Assembly: GCA_031422315.1 (NCBI GenBank)
Contig: JANOQN010000066.1
Coordinates: 105,081 to 169,080 of the forward strand
Source: JANNYA01 sp031422315
GTDB taxonomy: Bacteria > Pseudomonadota > Gammaproteobacteria > Xanthomonadales > SZUA-5
Reading direction: 5' to 3'
DNA length: 64,000 bases
A program made the translations under genes and the position numbers. Below, in pieces: positions 8,746 to 17,485 of the stretch (the stretch's first letter is position 1; every line of letters starts with the position of its first letter). The notes below the pieces were generated by a model, which was not told where the DNA came from, ran no database searches, and saw only the letters and a program-made list of their open reading frames with translations.

Positions 8746-9610
8746 GCCTTGCTACACCTCTTATAAGACGTTTCTTTTCCTTGGCCCAGTACAGCATGGC
8801 GGCGAGAGTGACCGCGGCGATGACGATCGTGACGATGGAGGTCTCTGGACCGAAAACACCGCCTGTCAGCCAGGCGGGGCCATGATACTCGCTGAAGATC
8901 GGAGCCATGCGGCGCCAGTCTTCATTACCCGACAGCGGCAATCCGGTAAGGAGGATCGTGAAATTCCATGCGGCGTGATTCGCTGTCGTGACCCAGAGAT
9001 TGCGCGAGTGCACGAACACCATGGTCCAGATCGCGCCGATCAATGTCACCGACACGACCATCGTAACCACTTCTTGCATGCTGGTCCGACCCTCGATATT
9101 TTCGAGGTGCACGAGCGCGAATATCAATGATTGCAGGCATAAGGCAGGAATCGTGCCGCAGGCGTTTTCGAGGATTCGGAAGAGTATGCAACGGTATGCG
9201 ATTTCTTCCAGAAACGCGGCTATTAGGATCAGTCCGGCCACGCCAAGCAAGCCGCTTTGTATTCCCTGATAGGCGGTCGTTTCGTAAACCCCGAATGCGA
9301 ATAGTAAAAGCATCGAGATTGCTATCAGCAAGCTGCCGGACGTAGCACCCAAAACAATGGCGAGTGGCGCCGGACGAAGCTCACTGGCTCTACGATTTTC
9401 AAAAAACCGGACGTACGCCCAATAAGCCAACACGGCGAAAAGGAAGATGCCAGTCCGTCGCAGCAGGCTCGTAACCGAATCACCGGGATGGAATATGGAC
9501 TGCAGCCCCGGCAGAAATAGAAATCGGAAAAACTGCAAGGCACCAATAAGTGCGGCGAACGCCAACAGCAGTTTTAGAAGAACCTTTATTGCGAGCCGGA
9601 TGTTGTACAA
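8699..9610 (-). CDS. CPBP-family intramembrane metalloprotease
   Basis: 303 residues with about eight membrane helices. The CPBP (CAAX protease / bacteriocin-processing) motifs are present: EEIAYR with the Glu-Glu pair and Arg, a second His in FALVHLEN, and NHAAWNF. These residues form the metal-dependent active site within the membrane. Members process prenylated peptides or bacteriocins, or confer self-immunity; the substrate here is unknown. The gene overlaps the downstream cupin gene and is divergent from a LysR gene that probably regulates it. Confidence 0.85.
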   Translation of the reverse strand: MYNIRLAIKVLLKLLLAFAALIGALQFFRFLFLPGLQSIFHPGDSVTSLLRRTGIFLFAVLAYWAYVRFFENRRASELRPAPLAIVLGATSGSLLIAISMLLLFAFGVYETTAYQGIQSGLLGVAGLILIAAFLEEIAYRCILFRILENACGTIPALCLQSLIFALVHLENIEGRTSMQEVVTMVVSVTLIGAIWTMVFVHSRNLWVTTANHAAWNFTILLTGLPLSGNEDWRRMAPIFSEYHGPAWLTGGVFGPETSIVTIVIAAVTLAAMLYWAKEKKRLIRGVARRVDSQQLPQPEAGHA

Positions 9611-9743
9611 GGAAAATCTCCTGCGCCTTTTCTAGTGATGGCCAAAATGGCGCGACACAGGTCAGCCCGAGTCGCAACCAGTGACCGCCATACTATGGCA
9701 GTCACAAATGCATGAAAAGCCACAAATACGCATGTCTATCATG

Positions 9744-9755
9744 CATAATTGTATG
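9744..9755. promoter_or_regulatory. Possible LysR operator
   Basis: CATA-ATTG-TATG, a short inverted repeat in the 179-bp gap between the divergent CPBP and LysR genes. LysR regulators typically bind interrupted palindromes in such gaps. This is inference from position and symmetry only. Confidence 0.35.
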
Positions 9756-9789
9756 GACTCGAATACACGCAATTGGCGGTCGATTTCGG

Positions 9790-10641
9790 ATGGAATGGAG
9801 TGATTTACGCGTCTTTCTGGCGATTGCCAGGGAAGGAACACTGGGCGCAGCGGCTCGGAAACTGGCCCAGACGCAGCCAACGATGGGTCGACGATTGCGC
9901 GCTTTGGAAGAGGCGGTCGGGCACAAACTTTTCCAGCGGACCAAGGATGGTTTTGTCCTGACTGACGAAGGCTCCACCCTCCTGGGGCATGCCGAACGCA
10001 TGGAAGAGGAAGCGCTCACCTTTGAGCGACGGCTTGCCGGACAAACGCAACAACTCGAAGGTGTACTGCGGATTACCTCGTCAGATTGGTTCGGCGCGCA
10101 TGTCCTCACACCGGTGCTTGCGGGATTTTCTGCCTTGCATCCCCTGGTCACGATCGAGCTACTGACAGATTCGCGCTTCCTGAGCCTTTCTCGTCGCGAG
10201 GCCGATGTGGCGTTCCGAATCAGGCCGTTCGATGAAACCGGCGTTGTTTCGCGAAAGTTGTTGCATATACGCTATGGCGCCTACCTACGCTCGGGACTTG
10301 CACATCCAATGGCTGGCGATGGCGCCGGCAGTGCCTTGCTCGCCCTAGACACAGCGTTCGCGGGAACCCCCGACGACAGCTGGCTGCAAACGATGTTGCC
10401 AAGAGCACGCACGGTGTTCCGCAGCAACAGCCGCGACGTGCAGGCCAGGATGTGTGCCCAAGGCATGGGCATTACTATATTGCCAGTTCCGTTGGGTGAT
10501 GCCACCGCCGGGATCGAACGGATCGACTTGGGCGCCGAGCCGCCGGGACGTGACACATGGCTCGGCTATCACCGAGACCTGCGTCGACTTGCCCGCCTTC
10601 GGGCATTGCTCGATCTGGTAATCGCGCAGCTTGCGAACTGA
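9790..10641 (+). CDS. LysR-family transcriptional regulator
   Basis: 283 residues from ATG 9790, reading MEWSDLRVFLAIAREG. Upstream in-frame codons are not LysR-like, so this start is preferred. The N-terminal winged helix-turn-helix (GTLGAAARKLAQTQPTMGRRLRALEEAVGHKLF) is canonical, followed by a type 2 periplasmic-binding-fold effector domain. It is divergent from the CPBP-cupin pair, which fits control of that operon and its own promoter. The block 8275-10641 has RAYT relics on both sides. Confidence 0.9.
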   Translation: MEWSDLRVFLAIAREGTLGAAARKLAQTQPTMGRRLRALEEAVGHKLFQRTKDGFVLTDEGSTLLGHAERMEEEALTFERRLAGQTQQLEGVLRITSSDWFGAHVLTPVLAGFSALHPLVTIELLTDSRFLSLSRREADVAFRIRPFDETGVVSRKLLHIRYGAYLRSGLAHPMAGDGAGSALLALDTAFAGTPDDSWLQTMLPRARTVFRSNSRDVQARMCAQGMGITILPVPLGDATAGIERIDLGAEPPGRDTWLGYHRDLRRLARLRALLDLVIAQLAN

Positions 10642-10737
10642 ATATCGGGTCGCTCGAGGTGAGCGCATGTCCGCAATAAGTAGGAAGTCGCCGGTCACGA
10701 TCAGCAAGACCCAACCAGACTCGCGGTCAAAGTCACC

Positions 10738-11414
10738 CAGCGCCCTCGGCTCACTTGCTTTTATTCGACCGCGCTTGCCTGAGTGCCATTCGCGCCCGGT
10801 GAAGTCGAGCAAGTCGATGTATTCGGCTTGCGTCAAAGTCTGCACATTGAGCGATTTGATGCCAGCCAACGGCATCAATGGCGCGCTCGCTTTGCTGTGA
10901 TCCCGCAAGATTTCCAAGTGTCGAGCCTTGACGCTGGTGTAATCAGACGTATTAATGCCTTCTGCAGTATTGGCGCGCACCGGGTTCAAGTCCACCTAAG
11001 TCATGGCCGCTTGAATTGATTTTTCTGATAGCAACGCCTGTCATTTGAATCGTTCCGGCCGGCGGCCTAGCCGCTCGGCGTTCGACCGCTTTGGCGGCAG
11101 TGCCGCCAAAGCGCCCGTTTTCACCCCAGCGCGCAGCCACTTCTTCCGCAGTCCATTCATTCGAGGCCTCGGCGCTCATGTGAACCACCAGATGCAGGTG
11201 ATTGCTCATAACGGCCCTGGCATAAATTCCGCACGCAAAAATACCGCCGAGTTCCAAAATTCGTTGTTCGACCCAGAGCTTGCGGTGCTCGAAGCTAGCC
11301 TTGGTGTACGCATCAATGCCATACAGCCAAGAGCGCCGCACGCAACGATTGGTGCAGTGAATGAAAGGTGCCTGCGTGGCTTGGGTCTACGAGTTGGCGG
11401 CGGGCTTGGGTCAT
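10738..11414 (-). pseudogene. RAYT transposase relic 4
   Basis: Begins at an ATG at 11414 like the family, is frameshifted within the first 25 codons, then reads CGIYARAVMSNHLHLVVHMSAEASNEW. A palindrome module (core 11092-11108) follows directly after AARW, removing the PAHTPELCAQ...TGRFW middle part. It resumes as VDLNPVRANTAEG and GREWHSGKRGRI, and stops at EPRAL. The HLHLVVH catalytic motif survives but the frame is broken. The 5' end motif (CTTGCAAGGGT...GTCCCGGGCTTGCG) extends to about 11512, just before the delta-60 gene. Confidence 0.8.
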
Positions 11415-11563
11415 CCAATAAGTTTGGCGTGTCGCGATTGGCTTTGTGTAAGCTGCAAATGGCGGGGAAACATGTAGGATGAATCTTGCAAGGGTGGCGT
11501 CCCGGGCTTGCGCCGTCCGGGGCTAATTGTATTTTCATGAATAAACTTTACAGAGGTCAAAAA

Positions 11564-13363
11564 ATGAACGTTCGCCAGAAAGCCAGTTTTCGAAAATTCA
11601 TCCGTTACAGGATGCTCTTCATGCTCGAATTTTTCAAACTTAGGCATGTCCGGCGGCATTGCGTCATCGCCCTGCTGGCCAGCGTCGTCGTTAGTCTGCC
11701 CGGCGCTTATGCTGCGCCCGGCGATGTTGACCCGCTTGATCTCAATATTGTTGGAAGCGATGTCTTGGTCAGCGCAGTGCAGCCGGACGGCAAGACGATT
11801 ATCGCAGGTAACTTTGGCTCTGTGCTGGGCCAAGCACGCAACAACATCGCCCGGTTGAACGCCAACGGCACGCTGGATGCGGGCTTTAATCCTAATGTGA
11901 ACGGCGGTGTCTACAGCGTAACGGTGCAGGCGGACGGCCAGATTTTGCTCGGGGGTATCTTCACCACGGTCGCTGGAACGCCGCGCAACAACATTGCGCG
12001 GGTGGCGGCCAACGGCACGCTGGATTCCGGGTTTAATCCTAAAGTGAATGTGAACGGCGGTGTCTACAGCGTAGAGATACAGGCGGACGGTCAGATTCTG
12101 CTCGGGGGTTCCTTCACCACGGTGGCTGGAACGACGCGCAATAACATGGCGCGGGTGGCGGCGAATGGCACGCTGGATGCGGGCTTTAATCCTGATGTGA
12201 ACGGCTTTGTCAACGGCGTTGCGGTGCAGGCGGACGGCCAGATTCTGCTCGGGGGCGGTTTCACCACGGTGGCTGGCACGCCGCGCAATCGCATCGCGCG
12301 GTTGGCGGTGAATGGCACGCTGGATGCAGGTTTTAATCCTAATGTGAATGGCGTTGTCCGAAGTGTAGCGGTGCAGGTGGACGGCCAGATTCTGCTCGGG
12401 GGCCAATTCACTACGGTGACTGGAACGCCGCGCAATTACATCGCCAGGGTGGCGGCGAATAGCACGCTGGATGCGGACTTTGATCCTAATGTGAACGGCC
12501 CTGTCGTGAGCGTAGCGGTACAGGCGGACGGCCAGATTTTGCTCGGAGGTATCTTCACCACGGTGGCTGGCGCGTCGCGCAATCGCATCGCGCGGGTGGC
12601 GGCGAATGGCACTCTGGATGCGGGCTTTAATCCTAATGTGAGTACCAGTGTCTACAGCGTAGCGTTACAGGCGGACGGCCAGATTCTGCTCGGGGGCCAA
12701 TTCACTACGGTGGCTGGAACGCCGCGCAAGCTTTTTGCACGGCTAATAAATGACCCGGCGGCACAAAGCTTGAGTGCGGTCAGTGCCACTCAAGTGCTGT
12801 GGAGCCGGGGCGGCAGTACACCGGATGTGATTCAAACGACGTTTGAGTTGAGCATTGACGGTGGCAGCAGCTACACGCCACTGGGCGGTACGGCAACTCG
12901 GGTGGACAGCACTGCGAACTGGCAGCTCAGCGGTTTGAGCCTGCCCGCAAGCGGCCAGCTGCGCGCCCTGGGGCGCACGTCAGGCGGCCATTTCAACGGC
13001 AGTTCCAGCATGGTGCAGCAGGTGGCGAGCTTTAGTCTGGCTGGCATCACCCTAACCGTCACGCCCAGTTGCGTGCCCCCGATCGGTGGCGCGCACACCG
13101 TGTTTTGGAAAAGCACCGGATTTGTAAACTGCACTGGCCCTGCAAGCGACTGTTCCGTAAGCACCTGGTCGCAAACGAATGGATTAACGACTTCGGGTTC
13201 GTTACCGTTATTGACCTGCCAGAATGCGCCAATTCCCGGCACTTACCCGCTCATCATTTCCTGCACCGATGTCCGGGGGCAAAGCCAGTCGCAATCGACC
13301 CAATTGACGATTAGCAATAATTGCGCGCCGGGTGAGTTTCGTAATGGTTTTGAGGGGAATTAA
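11564..13363 (+). CDS. Secreted delta-60 repeat (beta-propeller-like) protein with GFE tail
   Basis: 599 residues from ATG 11564, which has AGAGG at 11552-11556. A long positively charged N-region precedes a signal peptide (CVIALLASVVVSLPGAYA-A). Seven tandem units of about 48-50 residues follow (VxVQADGQILLGGxFTTVAGTPRN-IARxxANGTLDAGFNP), the delta-60/DUF5122 propeller repeat. Adjacent units are nearly identical in DNA (bases ~11765-12760), so repeat number may vary by recombination. The C-terminal ~200 residues form Ig-like or cysteine-containing domains. The end is EFRNGFEGN; the usual tail ends at GFE, so 'GN' was probably added when the RAYT fragment landed three bases beyond the stop. 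Exported or surface protein; ligand unknown. Confidence 0.8.
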   Translation: MNVRQKASFRKFIRYRMLFMLEFFKLRHVRRHCVIALLASVVVSLPGAYAAPGDVDPLDLNIVGSDVLVSAVQPDGKTIIAGNFGSVLGQARNNIARLNANGTLDAGFNPNVNGGVYSVTVQADGQILLGGIFTTVAGTPRNNIARVAANGTLDSGFNPKVNVNGGVYSVEIQADGQILLGGSFTTVAGTTRNNMARVAANGTLDAGFNPDVNGFVNGVAVQADGQILLGGGFTTVAGTPRNRIARLAVNGTLDAGFNPNVNGVVRSVAVQVDGQILLGGQFTTVTGTPRNYIARVAANSTLDADFDPNVNGPVVSVAVQADGQILLGGIFTTVAGASRNRIARVAANGTLDAGFNPNVSTSVYSVALQADGQILLGGQFTTVAGTPRKLFARLINDPAAQSLSAVSATQVLWSRGGSTPDVIQTTFELSIDGGSSYTPLGGTATRVDSTANWQLSGLSLPASGQLRALGRTSGGHFNGSSSMVQQVASFSLAGITLTVTPSCVPPIGGAHTVFWKSTGFVNCTGPASDCSVSTWSQTNGLTTSGSLPLLTCQNAPIPGTYPLIISCTDVRGQSQSQSTQLTISNNCAPGEFRNGFEGN

Positions 13364-13365
13364 AT

Positions 13366-13830
13366 TACTCACGACCGCCCAAGCGTAAATTCCACAGGCA
13401 AAAATATCGCCCAATTCCAGAATGCGATTTTCAACCCAGCGTTTACGATGCTCGAAGGATTTGTCAAGTTTTTCACCCATCAGCCTAGCCTTCAGTGCGA
13501 TGTTAGCGCGGACTTGCGTAGGATCAATCTGACAGGGGGGGTTGTCCTCGGCTTCGGCATGTGCTGGATAAAGTTTGCCCGGCCGATGGCATAGCCATTC
13601 GGCGTTCAAACGCTTTGGCGGCAGTGCCGCCAAAGCGCCCGTTTTCACCCCAGCGCGCGGCCACTTCTTCGGCAGTCCATTCATTCGAGGCGTGATTACT
13701 CATCACAGCCCAAGAATAAACTCCGCAGGCCAAAATACCGCCGAGTTCCAAAATTCGTTGTTCGACCCAGAGCTTGCGGTGCTCGAAGCTATCCCTGGTG
13801 TACGCATCAATGCCACACAGCCAAGAGCGC
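13366..13830 (-). pseudogene. RAYT transposase relic 5 (mosaic of two N-terminal pieces)
   Basis: From right to left: SFEHRKLWVEQRILELGG, GVYSWAVMSNHASNEW (the HLHLVVHMSPE block is precisely missing) and EEVAARW. Palindrome module B (core 13615-13631) follows. A second N-terminal piece (KSFEHRKRWVENRILELGDIF, GIYAWAVVSN) then ends at 13366, three bases past the stop of the delta-60 gene. It appears to be two insertions or a recombinant. An end motif with TCTTACAAGG and GTGTTCCGGGCTTGCG lies at 13845-13875. Confidence 0.75.
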
Positions 13831-14043
13831 CGTATGTAGGATGAATCTTACAAGGTTGGGTGTTCCGGGCTTGCGCTGCGCATCCATCTGTTTGGGCGTA
13901 TCGATCTATTTCGATTAAGCCAGCATGCCGATCCGATCTCGACATCTAGGCAGGCTGGTTGCGATAGCGCGTCGAATCGCCGGGAAAACGGAAGGCAGTT
14001 AGGCTGGACGTCGTTAGTGGGAAACTTGTCAATCTACTTCCCC

Positions 14044-14517
14044 TTAAGCAATGGCTTCGCGAAACTGCCTAACCACGGCATCAGACAACCACATCCCGCA
14101 TTGGCGTAGTTCGTCGAGTGCTTGGAGTGGATCGACTACATGCCCCAAGCGATGGGCTTTGACGAGCACGCCCAGCGTGCCGATAACGATGAGTCCATGG
14201 GCAAGGGCGCAACGCCGCGCTGCGAGATCATCCAAAACCATGATTGCCTCTGGGAATTGCAAACCAAGCCCAAGAACTTCTGACTCGCCCCGACCCAAAT
14301 CCCAAGCTTGAATGCTCGACTGCACGCCGCCGCAGGACTTGCGAGTTAGCCATTTGGCTCCGGAAACTGCCGCCTTCGCCCGATCAGCATGTGCGGATTT
14401 GGTCACTTCATCGAACGCGGATTGCGCAACCACTACCGTGTGATCTATCGCTTGCAACACATTCAAAAGCCCTGCGTTCCCCAGAAAAATCAGTGGAGAC
14501 GCATTGACGATCAGCAT
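14044..14517 (-). CDS. DUF3368 PIN-domain toxin
   Basis: 157 residues: MLIVNASPLIFLG at the start, acidic residues in AFDEVTK, GESEVLGLGL and VLDDLAARR. This is the layout of PIN-fold ribonucleases of the DUF3368 type, in which a cluster of Asp/Glu coordinates metal. It starts directly at the stop of the UPF0175 gene (zero spacing). Such pairs are VapBC-like toxin-antitoxin modules in which the PIN protein cleaves RNA. Function inferred from family and context. Confidence 0.85.
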   Translation of the reverse strand: MLIVNASPLIFLGNAGLLNVLQAIDHTVVVAQSAFDEVTKSAHADRAKAAVSGAKWLTRKSCGGVQSSIQAWDLGRGESEVLGLGLQFPEAIMVLDDLAARRCALAHGLIVIGTLGVLVKAHRLGHVVDPLQALDELRQCGMWLSDAVVRQFREAIA

Positions 14518-14769
14518 TCAAAGACTGCCTAGTTCGCGCGCCAAGTCGGCTGGGTCAATTACAAAAACATCGACTTTTCGCCGCGCAAGTTCTTGAAGAA
14601 ACCTAGGCCGATCCATGCCAGCAGTCTCTGCGGCGCGCTCCATAGAGATTTGGCCTTGTTGGTACCAATGGATGGCAGCCGCAAGGCCCATCTCTTGCGC
14701 GAGTTCGTGAGGTGCTTTGCGCAAAGCGCCGAAGAGACTTTCGGGTACAGATATCGCGAGTTGGGTCAT
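14518..14769 (-). CDS. UPF0175-family antitoxin
   Basis: 83 residues with VPESLFGALRKAPHELAQEMGLAAAIHWYQQGQISMERAAETAGMDRPRF paraphrased as a UPF0175 fold: a ribbon-like start, then a helix-turn-helix (ISMERAAETAGM). The family pairs with DUF3368 PIN toxins, represses its own promoter and neutralises the toxin. The toxin gene follows immediately. The pair lies within the RAYT-rich island, typical of accessory toxin-antitoxin loci. Confidence 0.85.
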   Translation of the reverse strand: MTQLAISVPESLFGALRKAPHELAQEMGLAAAIHWYQQGQISMERAAETAGMDRPRFLQELARRKVDVFVIDPADLARELGSL

Positions 14770-14993
14770 TTCCTATTGCTTACCTTGAGGATAGCTAGAA
14801 GATACCAATCGGAAGCGCTTGAAATCAATCTTGGTTATCAATGAAAACACGGGTGACCTGGTCGCTTAGATGCGCTGCCGTCTGCCACGTGCGCCGCGTA
14901 TTGGACCAGGGGCAGACGCCTTGGCCTTTGAAGCAGTAGGCGATGAAGTAGTCGTGCCACAGTCATCACACCAACTTCAGATACAATGAAGGA

Positions 14994-15248
14994 ATGGCCA
15001 AGACCACTAATAAATCCGTCAGTTACATATCCAAAAGATCCCTTCTTGGGGCGTTGATCTTCGCTGGAAACGTAATCACTGTAATCGGCTGCTTCGGCAT
15101 CCTGCTTGGCTTAGTTGGTTTGATAAACCTGAACGTTTTTGCTTTCGGCATCACGTCAGGGATTCGCGTGATAGGTGCTGTGGCAATTACCGGATGCCTG
15201 GTCAGCGCAATCGGTTATGGTTTTTTAGAGTACAGTGATTTTTCGTAA
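14994..15248 (+). CDS. Small two-TM membrane protein, unrecognised
   Basis: 84 residues with a basic N-terminus (KSVSYISKRS) and two membrane helices at about 19-45 and 55-75. AAGGA lies immediately upstream of the ATG, close to the start. No family recognised. It is followed 16 bases later by a second small membrane protein and then a third overlapping one, so three tiny membrane ORFs form a probable operon. Confidence 0.55.
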   Translation: MAKTTNKSVSYISKRSLLGALIFAGNVITVIGCFGILLGLVGLINLNVFAFGITSGIRVIGAVAITGCLVSAIGYGFLEYSDFS

Positions 15249-15264
15249 ACTCCGTAGGTAGACT

Positions 15265-15456
15265 ATGTTCAATAAATCTGATTACTTCATTATTTTAGCA
15301 GTGATGATTTCGTTTGTTATCTCTGCCTATTTATGGTTTGTGATGAAAGATCCCCAGCAGGCAATTTTTACAGCCATCTGGATTCCAGCTATTTTTACGT
15401 TCGGCATTTACTTCAAGCTGTGCGCTCTTATGGGGCGAAGAAACCGTGGCGTTTAA
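15265..15456 (+). CDS. Small two-TM membrane protein, unrecognised
   Basis: 63 residues, two membrane helices (IILAVMISFVISAYLWFV and FTAIWIPAIFTFGIYF) and a basic tail GRRNRGV. GTAGG lies about ten bases before the ATG. Same strand and 16-bp spacing from the previous gene. Not recognised. Confidence 0.5.
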   Translation: MFNKSDYFIILAVMISFVISAYLWFVMKDPQQAIFTAIWIPAIFTFGIYFKLCALMGRRNRGV

Positions 15457-15583
15457 TCTGCTTTACGTAGCTATCTTAGTTTTTTCGCTAATGATTGTTG
15501 GGTTAGTCTTGACCGCTGTCGAATTTAAGAAATTGGAACAGCAAGAATTGGAAAAATCCAAAGCGCGACCCAAAAATGAATAG
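15446..15583 (+). CDS. Tiny one-TM protein, third of a row of three
   Basis: A 45-residue frame starting at GTG 15446 and overlapping the preceding gene by 11 bases. It reads as one membrane helix (LLYVAILVFSLMIVGLVLTAV) and then a charged tail rich in Lys, Glu and Gln (FKKLEQQELEKSKARP). Start codon and translation are uncertain; the amphipathic tail and clean helix argue that it is real. Function unknown. Confidence 0.4.
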   Translation: MAFNLLYVAILVFSLMIVGLVLTAVEFKKLEQQELEKSKARPKNE

Positions 15584-15605
15584 GTATTTCAACTGCATGG
15601 GGTCA

Positions 15606-15842
15606 AGCACAATAGCGGATACTCGCTTTTCGTGAACAAATAGCAGATAAAAAACCAGCAGTCTTAAAACAGCTGGTTTTTGACTTAAAAGCCGAAATAG
15701 TAATTCAGCCGCATGCGCGGCAAAGTGATGCTGCGCTTTAGTCTAAATCTTGCCCAGCAGCGCCTAGCATTTGAATCGTTCCGGCCGGCGGCATAGCCGC
15801 TCGGCGTTCGCCTGCTCTGGCGAAGATATTCGCCAATGCACG
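15606..15842 (-). pseudogene. RAYT relic 6 (3' end plus palindrome module)
   Basis: Minus strand: a palindrome module (outer hairpin around 15783-15805 and a variant inner hairpin TGGCGAAGATATTCGCCA at 15818-15835), a short RFKCQ-like join, then only the extreme 3' end of the element with its terminator (15649-15681) and the AGCGGATACTCGCTTTTCG end motif. Almost the whole coding part is deleted. The variant inner hairpin keeps its stem by matched changes in both arms. Confidence 0.65.
15649..15681. terminator. Bidirectional hairpin terminator of the RAYT element
   Basis: AAAAACCAGC ... GCTGGTTTTT with T/A tracts on both sides. The same structure recurs at 19450-19482, in both cases at the 3' end of a RAYT copy. 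Confidence 0.65.
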
Positions 15843-15924
15843 CCGTGCTCGGTGATTGTTGGCGGATAAGCGGCCTGCTATATTGAATGCGAAAATATTC
15901 TCTCGCCAAAAACCGGGATCAAAA

Positions 15925-16719
15925 GTGAAAACCTTCAAGAAAGCTCAAGGGGTGATTTCTTATGAAGAACTTGGCGAAAGTCATGGGGATTGCGTAGTCC
16001 TGATCCACGGGTTTCCCATGACTCACGCGATCTGGGACGAAACTTTGAAACGGCTATCGCCGCACAGGCGCTATATCCTTCCGGATATGAGAGGCTTCGG
16101 CGAAAGCACCATCCCGCTCGCAAGCGGCGACACGCTGAGCTTCCTGGCGAAAGATATCGTCGACCTACTTGATCATCTTTCCATTGATCGGGCGCACATC
16201 GTTGGCGCTTCTCTCGGCGCAATGGTGGCCATCAAAATAGCGTCGTTGCAACCGGACCGGCTGCTTTCACTTACTGTCTTCAATACCGTCGCCCAAGCGG
16301 AGACGCCTGAAGGGAATGTTCGGCGCAATCATCAGCTTGCCGATGTGCGTGATCGTGGCGTTGAAAACTTCGTCAACAGTTTTGCACGTGGGCTCTTCCC
16401 AGCGGGCGCCCCTGCCTCTGCGATCACAACTCTCGCTGGGAACATGGCCAGAGCCAGCCTGCCGAGCGTTATTGCAGGCCTAGAACTCTTGCGTGATCGC
16501 GAGGATCAATTTGCATCGCTCAACGCAATCGCAGCGCCGGTCTTGATGATAGCTGGCGAGCACGATGCCGGATCGTCGCCGCACGTCATGGCGGACATGG
16601 CCGATCAATGTCCGAAGGGCGAACTTCGGGTCGTCAAGGGTGCCGGGTATATGCCCATTGTGCAAATGCCCGACATTGCGGCATCAATCCTCGAAGACTG
16701 GCTCGGCGCACATGGCTAG
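15925..16719 (+). CDS. Alpha/beta hydrolase with catalytic His replaced by Tyr
   Basis: 264 residues from GTG 15925 (GGGAT upstream); a longer in-frame start at 15856 lies in repeat DNA and is less likely. The fold is clear: VVLIHGFPMTHAIW (oxyanion HG), DMRGFGES, the nucleophile elbow VGASLGAM (Ser ~96) and the acid in AGEHDAGSS (Asp ~214). In the family the base is His in a GxGHxxxxExP context; here it is GAGYMPIVQMP (Tyr ~242, codon TAT). A single base change from CAT would explain it, so the protein may be inactive or use another His. RAYT relics 6 and 7 flank the gene closely. Confidence 0.8.
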   Translation: MKTFKKAQGVISYEELGESHGDCVVLIHGFPMTHAIWDETLKRLSPHRRYILPDMRGFGESTIPLASGDTLSFLAKDIVDLLDHLSIDRAHIVGASLGAMVAIKIASLQPDRLLSLTVFNTVAQAETPEGNVRRNHQLADVRDRGVENFVNSFARGLFPAGAPASAITTLAGNMARASLPSVIAGLELLRDREDQFASLNAIAAPVLMIAGEHDAGSSPHVMADMADQCPKGELRVVKGAGYMPIVQMPDIAASILEDWLGAHG

Positions 16720-16729
16720 TCAGAGACAC

Positions 16730-16745
16730 CTCAGAAAAATCTGAG
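16730..16745. repeat. Dispersed end motif, copy 2
   Basis: CTCAGAAAAATCTGAG, a perfect 6-bp stem with an AAAA loop, 10 bases after the hydrolase stop, preceded by GAGACAC. It borders RAYT relic 7. See related copies at 5972, 23877, 30491 and 42577. Confidence 0.5.
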
Positions 16746-16775
16746 CATAATCTTAGACTTAGCTGATTGCCCGAC

Positions 16776-17348
16776 ACGCGGCAACAATGGCTCGCTTTGC
16801 TTTGATCCCGCAAGATTTCCAAGTGTCGAGCCTTGACGCTGGTGTAATCAGAAGTATTAATACCTACTGCAATATTGGCGCGCAGCGGGTTCAAGTCCAC
16901 GTAAGTCATGGCCGCCAGAATTGATTTTTCTGATAGCAAAGCTTGGCATTTGAATTGTTCCGGCCGGCGGCATAGCCGCTCGGAGTTCGATCGGTCTGGC
17001 GGCAGCGCCGCCAAAACGCCCGTTCTCACCCCAGCGCGCGGCCACTTGTTTGCCTTGGCAAACGAGAAAGTCAAATACCTCTTCGGCAGTCCATTCATTC
17101 GAGGCCTCGGGGCTCATGTGAACCACCAGATGCAGGTGATTGCTCATCACGGCCCAGGAATAAATTCCGCACGCAAAAATACCGCCGAGTTCCAAAATTC
17201 GTTGTTCGACGCAGAGCTTGCGGTGCTCGAAGCTATCCTTGGTGTACGCATCAATGCCACACAGCCAAGATCGCCGCACACAGCGATTGGTGCGGTGAAA
17301 AGTGCCTGCGTGATTTGGGTCTATGAGTTGGCGGCGGACTTGAGTCAT
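16776..17348 (-). pseudogene. RAYT transposase relic 7 with an extra 33-bp in-frame insert
   Basis: The start at 17348 reads MTQVRRQLIDPNHAGTFH, SFEHRKLCVEQRILELGG, CGIYSWAVMSNHLHLVVHM and SPEASNEWTAEEV. An 11-residue insertion (FDFLVCQGKQV; bases 17046-17078) follows, then AARW. A palindrome module follows (core 16997-17013, GCAGCGCC variant), replacing the middle, then VDLNPLRANIAVG and part of the ARHLEILRD region. The 3' part is deleted. The 33-bp insert contains GTTTGCCTTGGCAAAC (17048-17063), which recurs at 53770-53785. Confidence 0.8.
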
Positions 17349-17485
17349 CCAATCAGTTTGGCGTGTCGCGATTGACTTTGTAAGCCGCAAATGGCGGGGA
17401 AGCATGTACGATGAATCTTACAAGGGTGGGTGTTCCGGGCTTGCGATGGCCTACCGGATGCAGCGGTAGGCCTGGTTTGTCGATC

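Noticed and set aside
10640..10737. Possible small gene end between the LysR gene and relic 4 (reads WVLLIVTGDFLLIAD on the minus strand)
   Set aside because: Too short, no start or stop in context; perhaps a fragment of a gene displaced by the RAYT, but not identifiable.
11765..12760. Regular ~147-bp repeats as a possible CRISPR or satellite array
   Set aside because: The units are in one long open frame and encode delta-60 propeller blades. No short direct repeat with unique spacers.
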